Below, in pieces: positions 1 to 9,382 of a stretch of 64,000 nt of DNA (the stretch's first letter is position 1; every line of letters begins with the position of its first letter). The stretch is from an uncultured Agathobacter sp. (lineage in GTDB: Bacteria > Bacillota > Clostridia > Lachnospirales > Lachnospiraceae): positions 100,829 through 164,828 of the forward strand of contig CAJUND010000006.1 of assembly GCA_910587655.1 (NCBI GenBank). The letters run 5' to 3'. The notes under the pieces were generated by a model. It saw nothing but the letters and a program-made list of their open reading frames with translations. It had not been told where the DNA came from and searched no databases. The position numbers and the translations under genes are program-made.

Positions 1-449
1 CATTAAACCATACTGGATTTCTTTATACACCGGTTATGGCATATTCCGCCAAGTTTGCGTCCGCCTATTACGGACCGTTTCGGGACGCGGCGCATTCCGC
101 ACCGCAGTTCGGGGACAGAAAGACCTACCAGATGGATCCGGCAAACGGCAGGGAGGCGCTGCGAGAGGTGGAGGAGGATATCAGGGAGGGGGCGGATATG
201 ATTATCGCAAAACCTGCCATGGCATATCTTGATATCATCCGTGAAATCACTGCATCTTATCATATCCCGGTGGTGGCATACAATGTCAGCGGTGAGTACG
301 CCATGGTAAAGGCAGCCGCCGCAAACGGCTGGATAGACGAGAAAAAAGTAGTCATGGAAAACCTGACGGGCATGAAACGTGCCGGGGCAAAAATGATTAT
401 CACCTACCATGCGCTGGATGCGGCGCAGTGGCTTCTGGAGGAACCATGA
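1..449 (+). CDS. hemB: Delta-aminolevulinic acid dehydratase (porphobilinogen synthase), 3' part
   Basis: About 148 carboxy-terminal residues of the enzyme that condenses two 5-aminolevulinates into porphobilinogen in the cytosol. The frame is open to the left edge (first full codon at base 3), so the gene begins outside the window. Both active-site lysines of the family are visible: one in AYSAKFASAYYGPFRDA, and the Schiff-base lysine in MIIAKPAMAYLDIIRE. The TGA stop overlaps the hemL ATG by four bases, which indicates translational coupling within a tetrapyrrole operon. Confidence 0.96.
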   Translation, partial: LNHTGFLYTPVMAYSAKFASAYYGPFRDAAHSAPQFGDRKTYQMDPANGREALREVEEDIREGADMIIAKPAMAYLDIIREITASYHIPVVAYNVSGEYAMVKAAAANGWIDEKKVVMENLTGMKRAGAKMIITYHALDAAQWLLEEP

Positions 450-1711
450 ACAAAACCTTATATGAACGTGCAAAAAAACACATGCCGGGCGGGGTGAACT
501 CCCCGGTGCGTTCCTGCCGGGCAGTGGGACGCATCCCGAAGTTTATCAAAAGCACAAAGGGGGCATACCTGACCGATGTGTGCGGAAATGAAATGATTGA
601 TTATGTCTGTTCCTTCGGACCGGGCATTTTAGGACATGCCCATCCGGCTGTCATAGAAAAAGTGAAAGCCGCCTGCGACGAGGGGCTGACTTACGGTGCG
701 CCGACCGAGCGTGAAGTGCAGATGGCGGAACTGCTTGCAGAACTTGTGCCGTCCATGGAGGTCAGCCGTCTGGTAAGCTCCGGCACGGAGGCGGTGATGA
801 GTGCTGTCCGTGTGGCGCGCGGGTTTACCGGACGGGATAAAATCATTAAATTCCGGGGATGCTACCACGGACATTCCGACGGACTGCTTGTGAAGGCTGG
901 CTCCGGGGCGCTGACGGCTTCCCTGCCTGACAGTGCCGGGATTCCGGCGGATATCACAAAAAATACGCTGGTGGCGGAATATAACAATGAAGAAAGTGTA
1001 AAGGCGCTTTTTGAAGCAAATCCGGGGCAGATTGCGGCGGTAATTGTGGAGCCTGTCGCAGCCAATATGGGGGTTGTCCTTCCAGCCAGGGGATTTTTGC
1101 AGTTTCTTCGCAGCATGACAAAGCAGTACGGCGCACTTTTAATATTTGACGAGGTAATCACAGGTTTTCGGCTTTCACTCGGCGGCGCGCAGGAGTATTT
1201 TCAGGTAAAGCCGGATTTGTCCGCATTCGGCAAAATTATCGGCGGGGGAATGCCGGTGGGAGCCTACGGCGGCAGGGAGGAAATCATGCGGCTTGTTGCA
1301 CCGGACGGTCCCGTATACCAGGCGGGCACGCTTTCCGGGAATCCGGTTACGACGGCGGCAGGACTTGCTACGCTTTCCATTTTAAAAGAAGATACCGGAA
1401 TCTATGAAAGGCTGGAAAAACGTACGGCAGGGTTTGCCGGGGAAATCCGGGACATGGCAAAAGGCAGGGTGACGGTAAACCAGACAGGCTCCCTGCTTAG
1501 TATATTTTTTACCCCGGATCCGGTAACGGATTATCCGTCCGCGTTGCGTTCCGACACAGCCGCCTATGCGGATTATTATGGTTTCTTACTGGACCGCGGA
1601 ATCTATGTTGCACCGTCACAGTTCGAGGCGATGTTTGTGTCAGACGCACACAGTGGGGAGGATTTTGCGCGGACGCTTGAAGTGATGCGGGAATATTTTC
1701 AGGCTATATAA
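446..1711 (+). CDS. hemL: Glutamate-1-semialdehyde 2,1-aminomutase
   Basis: A 421-residue PLP enzyme that converts glutamate-1-semialdehyde to 5-aminolevulinate, the second step of the C5 heme pathway. The length is typical. The N-terminus MNKTLYERAKKHMPGGVNSP and the PLP-lysine motif FGKIIGGGMPVGAYGG (Lys263) are family hallmarks. I chose the ATG at 446 rather than one 18 bases upstream because GGAGG sits six bases before it and the family starts here. It overlaps the hemB stop in an ATGA junction. The hemA product downstream supplies its substrate. Confidence 0.97.
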   Translation: MNKTLYERAKKHMPGGVNSPVRSCRAVGRIPKFIKSTKGAYLTDVCGNEMIDYVCSFGPGILGHAHPAVIEKVKAACDEGLTYGAPTEREVQMAELLAELVPSMEVSRLVSSGTEAVMSAVRVARGFTGRDKIIKFRGCYHGHSDGLLVKAGSGALTASLPDSAGIPADITKNTLVAEYNNEESVKALFEANPGQIAAVIVEPVAANMGVVLPARGFLQFLRSMTKQYGALLIFDEVITGFRLSLGGAQEYFQVKPDLSAFGKIIGGGMPVGAYGGREEIMRLVAPDGPVYQAGTLSGNPVTTAAGLATLSILKEDTGIYERLEKRTAGFAGEIRDMAKGRVTVNQTGSLLSIFFTPDPVTDYPSALRSDTAAYADYYGFLLDRGIYVAPSQFEAMFVSDAHSGEDFARTLEVMREYFQAI

Positions 1712-1760
1712 AATGCGTGCGGACATGCCTGCATAAATCCGGCATGAAAGAGAGGATAAC

Positions 1761-2366
1761 ATGGACGTACAGATGAAAAGAAACAGATGCGGGCTGGCGT
1801 TTATTGTACTTTTTGCTGCGCTGGCGGTGTTTTTAATAATTAAAAAGCCGGGGATTTTTGCCGGGAGACATCAAAAAAACATGATAACAGAATCCACGCT
1901 GGAAAAAATCATAAAGGTAAGTGATTTGTCCGTTTTTGAAACCGTATACAATGGTGTTGCACAGATTGACGGACCGGATGATGAAACTGATTTTTATGCG
2001 TATTATGAAGCCACTGTCAAAGCCGGAATTGATTTAAAAGAAGTGGACATAGTGACGGATGAAAAAAATAAAAAAATTTCAGTCACGCTTCCTCCGGTTA
2101 AAATCAATGAAATCATTGTGGATGAGTCGTCTCTCGATTATATATTTATCAATAAAAAAGCGGATAATGAAATGGCATTTCAGCGGGCATACAGGGCAGC
2201 AGAAACAGATGTGGCAGCTGAAGCAGAAAACGAGACTGCAATTTATGAACTGGCGGGGGAAAATGCAGCAAATATCGTGGAGGCACTGATTAAACCTTTT
2301 GTACTTCAGCTGGATGCAGAATATGAAATGGAAATTTTCATGGAGGAAAAGATTGAAAAATCATAA
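1761..2366 (+). CDS. DUF4230 family membrane-anchored protein
   Basis: 201 residues with one hydrophobic segment at about residues 11-27, preceded by basic residues; it is probably a signal anchor with the rest outside the membrane. The body (SDLSVFETVYNGVAQIDG, then a VTLPPVKINEI strand-like stretch and a long charged helix) resembles DUF4230, a family of unknown function. GAGAGG precedes the ATG. It lies between hemL and hemA and is followed by a second, lipoprotein-like member of the same family. Its role in or near heme synthesis is unknown; co-transcription is an inference from spacing. Confidence 0.75.
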   Translation: MDVQMKRNRCGLAFIVLFAALAVFLIIKKPGIFAGRHQKNMITESTLEKIIKVSDLSVFETVYNGVAQIDGPDDETDFYAYYEATVKAGIDLKEVDIVTDEKNKKISVTLPPVKINEIIVDESSLDYIFINKKADNEMAFQRAYRAAETDVAAEAENETAIYELAGENAANIVEALIKPFVLQLDAEYEMEIFMEEKIEKS

Positions 2367-2382
2367 AGAAAAGGTACAAAAA

Positions 2383-2979
2383 ATGAAACATAAAATTCCA
2401 AAAGCTGCCGCAGTCTTTTGCATAGTTTCTGTCATGTGCCTGTGTACCTCCTGCAAAAAAACAGAAAGCAGATATGAAGCTGTGGAACCGCAGACGGCGC
2501 AGGCACAGTCTATCTGCGAGCTTGCAACCATGAAGTGCTATTACCATAATGTTGCAAAGTTTATGGAGGAGGACGCCCAGGGAATCCTCTGGTGGAAAAA
2601 GGACAAACATTTCTGGATGGAATACGCCGGAGTGGTGACGCTTGGGGTTGATGCATCCCTCGTGGAGATAAAAGTTTCCGGCGACGTGGTTACCATAACT
2701 CTGCCGCCCGGAAAAATCATGGGCTGCAGCGTGGATGAAAAATCACTTTCTCCCGGTTCCTATATTATAGACAGCGCGTCCGCCGATATTGCTGCCGCAG
2801 ACGTAACGGCAGCTGTTAAAAGCGCGCAGGAGAACATGGAAAAAGCGGCGTCCGAGGATACAGCGCTTCTGGCAAGCGCAAGGCAGCGGGCGCAGAAGCT
2901 TTTGGTGGATTATGTCAATAATATTGGGGAAGCCGTGGGAAAACAGTACCAGATTGAGTGGATTTATACGGATGAATAA
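2383..2979 (+). CDS. DUF4230 family putative lipoprotein
   Basis: 198 residues starting MKHKIPKAAAVFCIVSVM, a short basic and hydrophobic signal peptide ending in a lipobox-like LCTSC, so probably lipid-anchored outside the cell. The mature part (ICELATMKCYYHNVAKF, VVTITLPPGKIMGCSVDE) matches the DUF4230 pattern and is distantly similar to the preceding gene, which suggests tandem duplication. The ATG at 2383 was chosen because it directly begins the signal peptide and follows AAGAAAAGG; longer in-frame starts run back into the preceding gene. The function is unknown. It sits 28 bases before hemA. Confidence 0.75.
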   Translation: MKHKIPKAAAVFCIVSVMCLCTSCKKTESRYEAVEPQTAQAQSICELATMKCYYHNVAKFMEEDAQGILWWKKDKHFWMEYAGVVTLGVDASLVEIKVSGDVVTITLPPGKIMGCSVDEKSLSPGSYIIDSASADIAAADVTAAVKSAQENMEKAASEDTALLASARQRAQKLLVDYVNNIGEAVGKQYQIEWIYTDE

Positions 2980-3007
2980 ATAATCACAGCAGGAATTGCA
3001 GATAACA

Positions 3008-4240
3008 ATGGAATTTGGATATATTGGAATCAACTATAAAAACGCAAACCAGGATATCATGGACCAGGTGTCGTTTACAGACAGCCGGAAAATAGATTTT
3101 TTACAGGAGGCATCCGTGCAGGGAATTGAGCAGTGCATGGTTTTGTCCACCTGCAACCGCAGCGAGGTATTTTTTTTCGCACCGGAGGTTCACGCTTTTT
3201 CGGCGGCGGAGAAGCTTTACCGGAGCTGTTTTCCCGGAGTGGAACTAAAAGCCTGCATCAAAAGCCTTGCCGGAACGGACGCCATTTCTTATCTGTTTCG
3301 GGTGACGGCGGGAATGGAGTCAATGGTTGCGGGGGAGGACCAGATTTTAGGGCAGGTAAAGGACGCCTTTGACTTGTCAAAAACACTGGGCTGCACCGGA
3401 AAAGAACTAAATAAAGTGGTCCGTGAAGCAGTTACCTGCGCCAAAAAAATCAAGACAGAACTGAAAGTCAGTGAACAGCCGCTGTCCGTCAGCTATGTCG
3501 GTATCAGAAAGCTTGAAGAAGAATTTGGTATCCGCGGGAGAAAGGCATTTGTCATCGGAAGCGGAAATACTGCAGCGCTTGCCATCCGCTACCTTTATGA
3601 ATACGGGGCGGACGGTGTATGTGTTTGCAGCAGAACGGCAGAACATGCCAGACAGCTTCAAAATAAGTTTCCCGGTCTGTCCATTGCGGCATACGAAGAC
3701 CGTTATGAACAGATTGCAGAAAGCGATATCATTGTTTCCGCCACCGCCGCCCCGCACCAGGTGATTAAGTATGAACGTTTAAAGCCTGGCAGGCGTGCGG
3801 CGTTTCTGGACCTTGCATCACCGAGGGACATTGAGACGGAGGTTGGAAAAAAAGCGCTGCTTCTTAATCTGGACAGCTTAAACGCCATTGTGGAGCAGAA
3901 TAAAAAGCTGCGGGGAAAGCTTCTGGAACAGGGGCAGGCAATGATAGAAGACGCACTCCTGGAAACGGTTTCATGGCTGAACAGTACCGGTGTGGACCGG
4001 ACCATTGAGTCCCTCCAGCTGCGGTGCGATGAAATCGTGGCGGACAGCTATGAATACTTAAACCGCAAACTGGCATTAAATTCCCGCGAACAGAAGATAC
4101 TGAAAAAAATACTGAAAGCCTCGCTTCGGCGGCTGCTGCGGGAACCGATTCTGGAATTAAAGCATACGGATTCAAAAGAACAGCAGGATGAGTACCAGAA
4201 AATGTTAAACGAGCTGTTTCAGCTTAAGAAAGAGGAATAG
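3008..4240 (+). CDS. hemA: Glutamyl-tRNA reductase
   Basis: 410 residues. It reduces glutamyl-tRNA to glutamate-1-semialdehyde with NADPH and commits glutamate to tetrapyrroles. The catalytic cysteine lies in LSTCNRSEVF (Cys49), followed by the substrate-domain motif TAGMESMVAGEDQILGQV (VTAGMESM region), a Rossmann segment (FVIGSGNTAALAIRYL) and a helical dimerisation tail. I prefer the ATG at 3008 over a TTG twelve bases upstream because the N-terminus MEFGYIGINYK then matches the family. The next gene, hemC, starts four bases after the stop. Confidence 0.96.
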   Translation: MEFGYIGINYKNANQDIMDQVSFTDSRKIDFLQEASVQGIEQCMVLSTCNRSEVFFFAPEVHAFSAAEKLYRSCFPGVELKACIKSLAGTDAISYLFRVTAGMESMVAGEDQILGQVKDAFDLSKTLGCTGKELNKVVREAVTCAKKIKTELKVSEQPLSVSYVGIRKLEEEFGIRGRKAFVIGSGNTAALAIRYLYEYGADGVCVCSRTAEHARQLQNKFPGLSIAAYEDRYEQIAESDIIVSATAAPHQVIKYERLKPGRRAAFLDLASPRDIETEVGKKALLLNLDSLNAIVEQNKKLRGKLLEQGQAMIEDALLETVSWLNSTGVDRTIESLQLRCDEIVADSYEYLNRKLALNSREQKILKKILKASLRRLLREPILELKHTDSKEQQDEYQKMLNELFQLKKEE

Positions 4241-4243
4241 TAC

Positions 4244-5134
4244 ATGCAGGTGGTAATTGGTACACGGGGTTCGCGTCTTGCACTGATGCAGGCACAGACC
4301 GTACAGAAAAAACTGGCGGATGCATACCCGGAACATGAATTTGTCCTTAAAATCATAAAGACAAAAGGCGACAGGATTCAGAACGTGGCGCTGGATAAAA
4401 TCGGTGACAAGGGACTTTTCGTGAAAGAAATCGAAAAGGAGCTTCTGGCCCATTCCATACATATGGCGGTACACAGCATGAAAGATATGCCTTTTGAACT
4501 GCCGGACGGACTCTGTTTTGCAAAGGCATGGGAGCGGGAGGACGCAAGGGATGTTCTTGTGTTAAGGGATGCGGACTGCCTTGACAGCCTGAAAAGAGGC
4601 GCAGTCATCGGAACGGGCAGCAAAAGACGCGCCTGCCAGCTGAAACTGCTTCGTCCGGACCTTGAGATTGTAAACATACGGGGAAATGTGGATACCCGCA
4701 TTGCCAGAATGCATACGGAAAAAATGGATGGCATCGTGCTGGCGGCAGCCGGTCTGAAACGGCTGGGCAGAGAAGAACTGGTAACACAGTATTTAAAACC
4801 CTGCCAGATGGTTCCGGCTGCCGCGCAGGGACAGCTTGCCATCGAACTGCGGAAGGATGATAAAGACCTTTTATCAAAAGTCAGTGCGTTTGCAGATGCT
4901 GACGCAGAAACCGCAGTACAGACAGAACGCCTCTTTCTGCAGAAAACCGGAGGGGGCTGCCATATGCCTGTGGGGGCATATGCCAGTATACTGCCGGATA
5001 AAAAGATTAAGCTTCTTGCTTTTTACGGAAATACAGACGGGACAAAAACTGTAAGGTGCACGGTGACAGCTGACACGCCGGAGGCCGCAGCCTCAGAGGC
5101 TACGGCTGAATGCATGGCGCAGGCAGAAAACTGA
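4244..5134 (+). CDS. hemC: Porphobilinogen deaminase (hydroxymethylbilane synthase)
   Basis: 296 residues. It polymerises four porphobilinogens into hydroxymethylbilane. N-terminal GTRGSRLALMQAQTV, the central HSMKDMPFELPDG and the cofactor-attachment cysteine in TGGGCHMPVGAYA are diagnostic. AGAGGAA ends eight bases before the ATG. Four bases separate it from hemA and 15 from cobA-hemD, so these belong to one transcription unit. Confidence 0.97.
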   Translation: MQVVIGTRGSRLALMQAQTVQKKLADAYPEHEFVLKIIKTKGDRIQNVALDKIGDKGLFVKEIEKELLAHSIHMAVHSMKDMPFELPDGLCFAKAWEREDARDVLVLRDADCLDSLKRGAVIGTGSKRRACQLKLLRPDLEIVNIRGNVDTRIARMHTEKMDGIVLAAAGLKRLGREELVTQYLKPCQMVPAAAQGQLAIELRKDDKDLLSKVSAFADADAETAVQTERLFLQKTGGGCHMPVGAYASILPDKKIKLLAFYGNTDGTKTVRCTVTADTPEAAASEATAECMAQAEN

Positions 5135-5149
5135 AAGGAGAATCAAGTT

Positions 5150-6637
5150 ATGGTATATCTGACAGGCGCAGGACCGGGGGATACGGGACTGGTGACAGTA
5201 AAAGCGCTGGAATTAATAAAAAAAGCGGACTGTATTGTTTATGACCGTCTGGCGGCGCCGGAGCTTTTGGACGATGCCAGGGAGGACTGTGAGAAAATAT
5301 ACGTGGGAAAAGCAGACAGCCGCTGTATCCTTACCCAGGAGCAGATTAACGGGCTTCTGGTGGAAAAAGCCCGTATATATAAATGCGTGGTACGCTTAAA
5401 GGGCGGTGACCCCTATGTGTTCGGACGCGGCGGGGAGGAAGGTATGTACCTTCGTGCGCATGATACGGAATTTACCGTTGTGCCGGGCGTTTCCTCTGCG
5501 GTTGCGGGGGCGGCATATGCTGGAATCCCGGTGACACACCGGGGGCTGGCGAATTCCTTCCGCGTAATCACGGCGCACCGGATGCAGGAAGGGGAGCCGG
5601 ACTACCGGACCATGCTGGATGAAGACGAAACCCTCGTATTTTTAATGGGACTGGCACGGATTGAACAGATTGCAGAAGGTCTGGTGAATGCGGGCAGAAA
5701 GCCTGAAACACCGGCTGCTGTTATTTCCTGCGCCACCACAAATATCCAGCAGGTATGTGAAGGAACGCTGTCTGATATTGCAGAAAAAACAAAAACAGCA
5801 GCGCTTTTATCTCCTGCCATGGTCGTTGTGGGAAACGTGGTTTCCCTTCGTGAACAGCTTTCATTTTTTGAGGAGCGGCCGCTCTGGGGAAAACGTTTTC
5901 TCGTACCCAAAATCGGCACGAAACCGTCCAGGCTTGCAGAGATGCTGCGTGCCCGCGGCGCGTTTGTGAAAGAATGCGCAGTGGGAAGGATTACCGGCAT
6001 TCCTGCAAAGTACAGAAGGCAGGAACTTGCACAGGTGGATATTCTTTTATTTACCAGTGCAAACGGTGTGGAGTATTTTATGAAAAACCTGTTTTCCTCC
6101 GGGCTGGATGTGCGTGCGCTCCATGGCGTAAAAATTGCGGTAATCGGAAATAAAACCGCAGAAAAGCTGCAGCAGTACGGACTGCGTTCTGATTTAATCC
6201 CGGAAAAACAGGACAGCGCCGGTCTGGTGAGGGCACTGAAGGAATTTATTGAAACGAAGGTAAAAAAGAACCCGTTCCAGTCGGTTTCCATCTGGTATCC
6301 GACCGCAAAAAATGCGGAGGACGACCTTGTGGATGCGGTTCTTTCCGTGGGGGAGTGCGGCAGGTTAAATGTATATGAAAATGCGGCATGCGTTCCGGAG
6401 GATATGAATCTTCTGGATTTTGACGGAATCTTTTTTACCTGCGCTTCCTCGGCAAAACGGCTGCTTGCGGGAAAAACAAAAGAGGAGCTTCAGACATTAA
6501 ACAGCCGCGTAACCATGTATTCCATCGGAAGCAAATGCAGCGGCGCACTGAAAGCGCTTGGTGTGGATGCAGTGGAAGCAGCCGTAAGCAGCTATGAGGG
6601 ACTTTGCGATATCCTGACAGGGCAGGGAAAATTATGA
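5150..6637 (+). CDS. cobA-hemD: Uroporphyrinogen-III C-methyltransferase / uroporphyrinogen-III synthase fusion
   Basis: 495 residues with two enzymes in one chain. Residues 1-240 are an SAM-dependent uroporphyrinogen-III methyltransferase (VYLTGAGPGDTGLVTVKAL, RLKGGDPYVFGRGGEE, VVPGVSSAVAGAAYAGIPVT), making precorrin-2. Residues about 250-495 are the HemD synthase fold that cyclises hydroxymethylbilane. This fusion is common in Clostridia. AAAGGAG precedes the ATG. The route in this window therefore leads to uroporphyrinogen III and precorrin-2 (siroheme or cobalamin branch); no later heme genes are visible. The end overlaps priA by four bases. Confidence 0.95.
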   Translation: MVYLTGAGPGDTGLVTVKALELIKKADCIVYDRLAAPELLDDAREDCEKIYVGKADSRCILTQEQINGLLVEKARIYKCVVRLKGGDPYVFGRGGEEGMYLRAHDTEFTVVPGVSSAVAGAAYAGIPVTHRGLANSFRVITAHRMQEGEPDYRTMLDEDETLVFLMGLARIEQIAEGLVNAGRKPETPAAVISCATTNIQQVCEGTLSDIAEKTKTAALLSPAMVVVGNVVSLREQLSFFEERPLWGKRFLVPKIGTKPSRLAEMLRARGAFVKECAVGRITGIPAKYRRQELAQVDILLFTSANGVEYFMKNLFSSGLDVRALHGVKIAVIGNKTAEKLQQYGLRSDLIPEKQDSAGLVRALKEFIETKVKKNPFQSVSIWYPTAKNAEDDLVDAVLSVGECGRLNVYENAACVPEDMNLLDFDGIFFTCASSAKRLLAGKTKEELQTLNSRVTMYSIGSKCSGALKALGVDAVEAAVSSYEGLCDILTGQGKL

Positions 6638-8877
6638 AATATGCAAATGTAATCGTGGATATTTCCATTGATAAGCTGGATAAGACATTCCAGTACCGGA
6701 TTCCGGAGGAACTGGAGGAGAAGATTGCGGTCGGGGTGCAGGTGGATATACCGTTCGGACGCCGCACAGTGACCGGATATGTGACGGAGCTGACAGACCA
6801 GCCGGAGATTGATGTGACAAAAATCCGTCCCCTGAACGGTGTTCATGAAGGAAGTGTTGCAATTACCGCACAATTGGTTGCACTTGCAGGCTGGATACAG
6901 AAAAATTACGGTTCCACCATGAACCAGGCGCTGAAAACGGTTATTCCGGTCCGGCGCAAAATCAGGCAGACAGAGCATAAGAGAGTCCGGCTTCTGTTAT
7001 CAGAAGAACAGGCTGCAGGAAAACTTGCGCTGTTTGAAGAAAAAAAACACACGGCAAAGGCAAGGCTGCTCAGGGAACTGATTGCCGGACATGAAATAGA
7101 TTATACATTGCTTACGGGAAAGTTAAATATTGCGCCGGCAACCATCCGCGGAATGGAACAGCAGAAAATCCTGCTGGTGGAGACAACAAGAAATTACCGG
7201 AATCCGGTTGCACATTTTGAGAAAAAGGACTATGATAGAATACTCAATGAAAATCAGAAGCGCGTCGTGTCTGCAGTGGTATCAGACATGGAAGAAGGAA
7301 AGCACCTGACCTATCTGTTAAAGGGTGTGACCGGAAGTGGAAAGACGGAAGTTTACATGGAACTGATTGCCCATGTGTTAAAGCAGGGGCGGCAGGCAGT
7401 TGTCCTGATTCCCGAAATTGCGCTTACCTACCAGACCGTGATGCGTTTTTACAACCGGTTCGGGGACAGGGTTTCCATCTTAAATTCCAGGCTTTCGCAG
7501 GGGGAGCGCTTTGACCAGTTCGCCCGTGCCAGGGCAGGGGACATTGATATTATGATAGGTCCCCGTTCGGCGCTGTTTACCCCGTTTCCTGACCTGGGGC
7601 TGATTATCATTGATGAAGAACATGAAACCTCGTACAAAAGCGAGACCGTACCGCGGTACCACGCAAGGGAGACTGCAATTGAACGTGCGGCAATGAACCA
7701 TGCCAGTGTGGTACTTGGTTCAGCCACGCCTTCGGTGGACAGCTATTACCAGGCGTCGCTTGGAAATTACAGGCTTCTGGAACTGAATGAGCGTGTGGAC
7801 AACAAACCGCTTCCGGACTGCGAAGTGGTGGATCTGCGGGAAGAACTCAGAATGGGGAACTGCTCCATCTTAAGCGGGCGCCTGCAGGAGCTGGTACAGG
7901 ACCGTCTGGAAAAAAAACAGCAGACGATGCTTTTTTTAAACCGGAGGGGAGTTTCCGGATTTATTTCATGCAGATCCTGCGGATATGTGGTACAATGTCC
8001 CCACTGTGATGTTTCCTTAAGCCTGCATCAGTCGCAGCGTATGGTCTGCCATTACTGCGGCTATGAGCAGCCGCAGCCGGCTGTCTGTCCATCCTGCAAA
8101 AGCAGGTATCTGGGCGCATTTAAGGCAGGGACGGAAAAGATAGAAATGCATGTGAAAAAAATTTTTCCAAAGGCGCGCATCATCCGTATGGATGCCGATA
8201 CAACAAGGACAAAGGATTCCTACGAGAAAATCCTGCAGGCATTTGCAAACCAGGAGGCGGATATCCTGATTGGCACACAGATGATTGTGAAGGGCCATGA
8301 TTTTCCAAATGTAACGCTTGTGGGTGTGCTTGCAGCGGATATGTCGCTGCATGTGGCGGACTACCATGCAAACGAGCGTACATTTGCGCTTCTGACACAG
8401 GCCATCGGGCGTGCAGGACGCGGCAGTAAGCCGGGGTATGCCGTAATCCAGACCTATGACCCGGAGCATTTTGCCATCCAGACGGCAAAGGCGCAGGACT
8501 ATGAAAGCTTTTACAAAAAAGAAATTGCCTACCGCAGCATGCTTTATTATCCGCCGGTATGGAATCTGCTTGTAGTACACTGCAGTTTTGGGAACCAGGA
8601 TACGCTGGAAGCCGCGGCAGGGCTTCTGGCAGAGCGCATAAAATGCACCATTGCAGAACAGGGGCAAAGGGTTCACCTGGTTGGTCCGGCAGACGCTGCA
8701 GTTTCCAAAATAAACGACATATACCATAAGGTCATATACATGAAAACAGAGTCCTATGACACCCTTGTGGAATTAAAAGACGGACTGCTGGCATATATAA
8801 AAAGTGATAACAAAGAAAAAAACATATTTTCCGATATTACAATACAGTTTGATTTTAACCCGGTAAGTGGTTTTTAA
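6634..8877 (+). CDS. priA: Primosomal protein N' (replication restart helicase)
   Basis: 747-residue superfamily 2 DNA helicase that reloads the replisome at stalled forks. In order: N-terminal 3'-DNA-binding domain, Walker A (GVTGSGKTEVY), DEEH box in IIIDEEHETSYKSE, then a zinc-binding block of paired cysteines (CRSCGYVVQCPHCD, CHYCGYEQ, CPSCKS) inside the helicase core, and the motif VI region (LTQAIGRAGRG). The ATG at 6634 overlaps the hemD stop (ATGA). An upstream in-frame ATG is less likely. It heads the conserved priA-def-fmt cluster. Confidence 0.97.
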   Translation: MKYANVIVDISIDKLDKTFQYRIPEELEEKIAVGVQVDIPFGRRTVTGYVTELTDQPEIDVTKIRPLNGVHEGSVAITAQLVALAGWIQKNYGSTMNQALKTVIPVRRKIRQTEHKRVRLLLSEEQAAGKLALFEEKKHTAKARLLRELIAGHEIDYTLLTGKLNIAPATIRGMEQQKILLVETTRNYRNPVAHFEKKDYDRILNENQKRVVSAVVSDMEEGKHLTYLLKGVTGSGKTEVYMELIAHVLKQGRQAVVLIPEIALTYQTVMRFYNRFGDRVSILNSRLSQGERFDQFARARAGDIDIMIGPRSALFTPFPDLGLIIIDEEHETSYKSETVPRYHARETAIERAAMNHASVVLGSATPSVDSYYQASLGNYRLLELNERVDNKPLPDCEVVDLREELRMGNCSILSGRLQELVQDRLEKKQQTMLFLNRRGVSGFISCRSCGYVVQCPHCDVSLSLHQSQRMVCHYCGYEQPQPAVCPSCKSRYLGAFKAGTEKIEMHVKKIFPKARIIRMDADTTRTKDSYEKILQAFANQEADILIGTQMIVKGHDFPNVTLVGVLAADMSLHVADYHANERTFALLTQAIGRAGRGSKPGYAVIQTYDPEHFAIQTAKAQDYESFYKKEIAYRSMLYYPPVWNLLVVHCSFGNQDTLEAAAGLLAERIKCTIAEQGQRVHLVGPADAAVSKINDIYHKVIYMKTESYDTLVELKDGLLAYIKSDNKEKNIFSDITIQFDFNPVSGF

Positions 8878-8894
8878 GAACAAGGAGGTAAATT

Positions 8895-9365
8895 ATGGCA
8901 CTGAGAACCATTCGTTTACAGGGAGACCCTGTACTGAACAAAGTATGCAGACAGATTCCGGAGATGACGTCAAGAATCCGGACGCTTGCAGAGGATATGC
9001 TGGAAACCATGTATGAGGCAAACGGCGTCGGGCTTGCCGCCCCGCAGGTTGGAATCCTAAAGCGTCTTGTGGTGATTGATGCCGGGGACGGTCCGTATAT
9101 TATGGTGAATCCGGAAATAATAGAAACATCCGGGGAACAGACAGGGGATGAGGGCTGCCTGTCCGTTCCGGGAAAGGCAGGCGAGGTGACGCGTCCGAAC
9201 TATGTGAAGGCAAAGTACTATGACCTGGACATGAATGAGTGCGAGGTGACGGGAGAGGAACTGCTTGCCCGTGCCATCTGCCATGAAGTGGAACATCTGG
9301 ACGGACACCTTTATGTGGAAAAAGTAAAGGGCGGCCTGCATGATGTTGTAAACGAGGATGAATAA
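8895..9365 (+). CDS. def: Peptide deformylase
   Basis: 156 residues. It removes the formyl group from nascent proteins and depends on a metal ion. All three motifs are present: GVGLAAPQVG, EGCLSVPG (metal-ligand cysteine) and CHEVEHLDG (HExxH metal and catalytic residues). A strong AAGGAGG lies six bases before the ATG. It sits between priA and fmt, the usual Firmicute arrangement in which formylation and deformylation genes are linked. Confidence 0.97.
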   Translation: MALRTIRLQGDPVLNKVCRQIPEMTSRIRTLAEDMLETMYEANGVGLAAPQVGILKRLVVIDAGDGPYIMVNPEIIETSGEQTGDEGCLSVPGKAGEVTRPNYVKAKYYDLDMNECEVTGEELLARAICHEVEHLDGHLYVEKVKGGLHDVVNEDE

Positions 9366-9382
9366 CAGCGGAGAAAACAATT

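Noticed and set aside
5602..6291. Minus-strand frame of 229 codons
   Set aside because: Shadow of the cobA-hemD fusion; no recognisable protein features.
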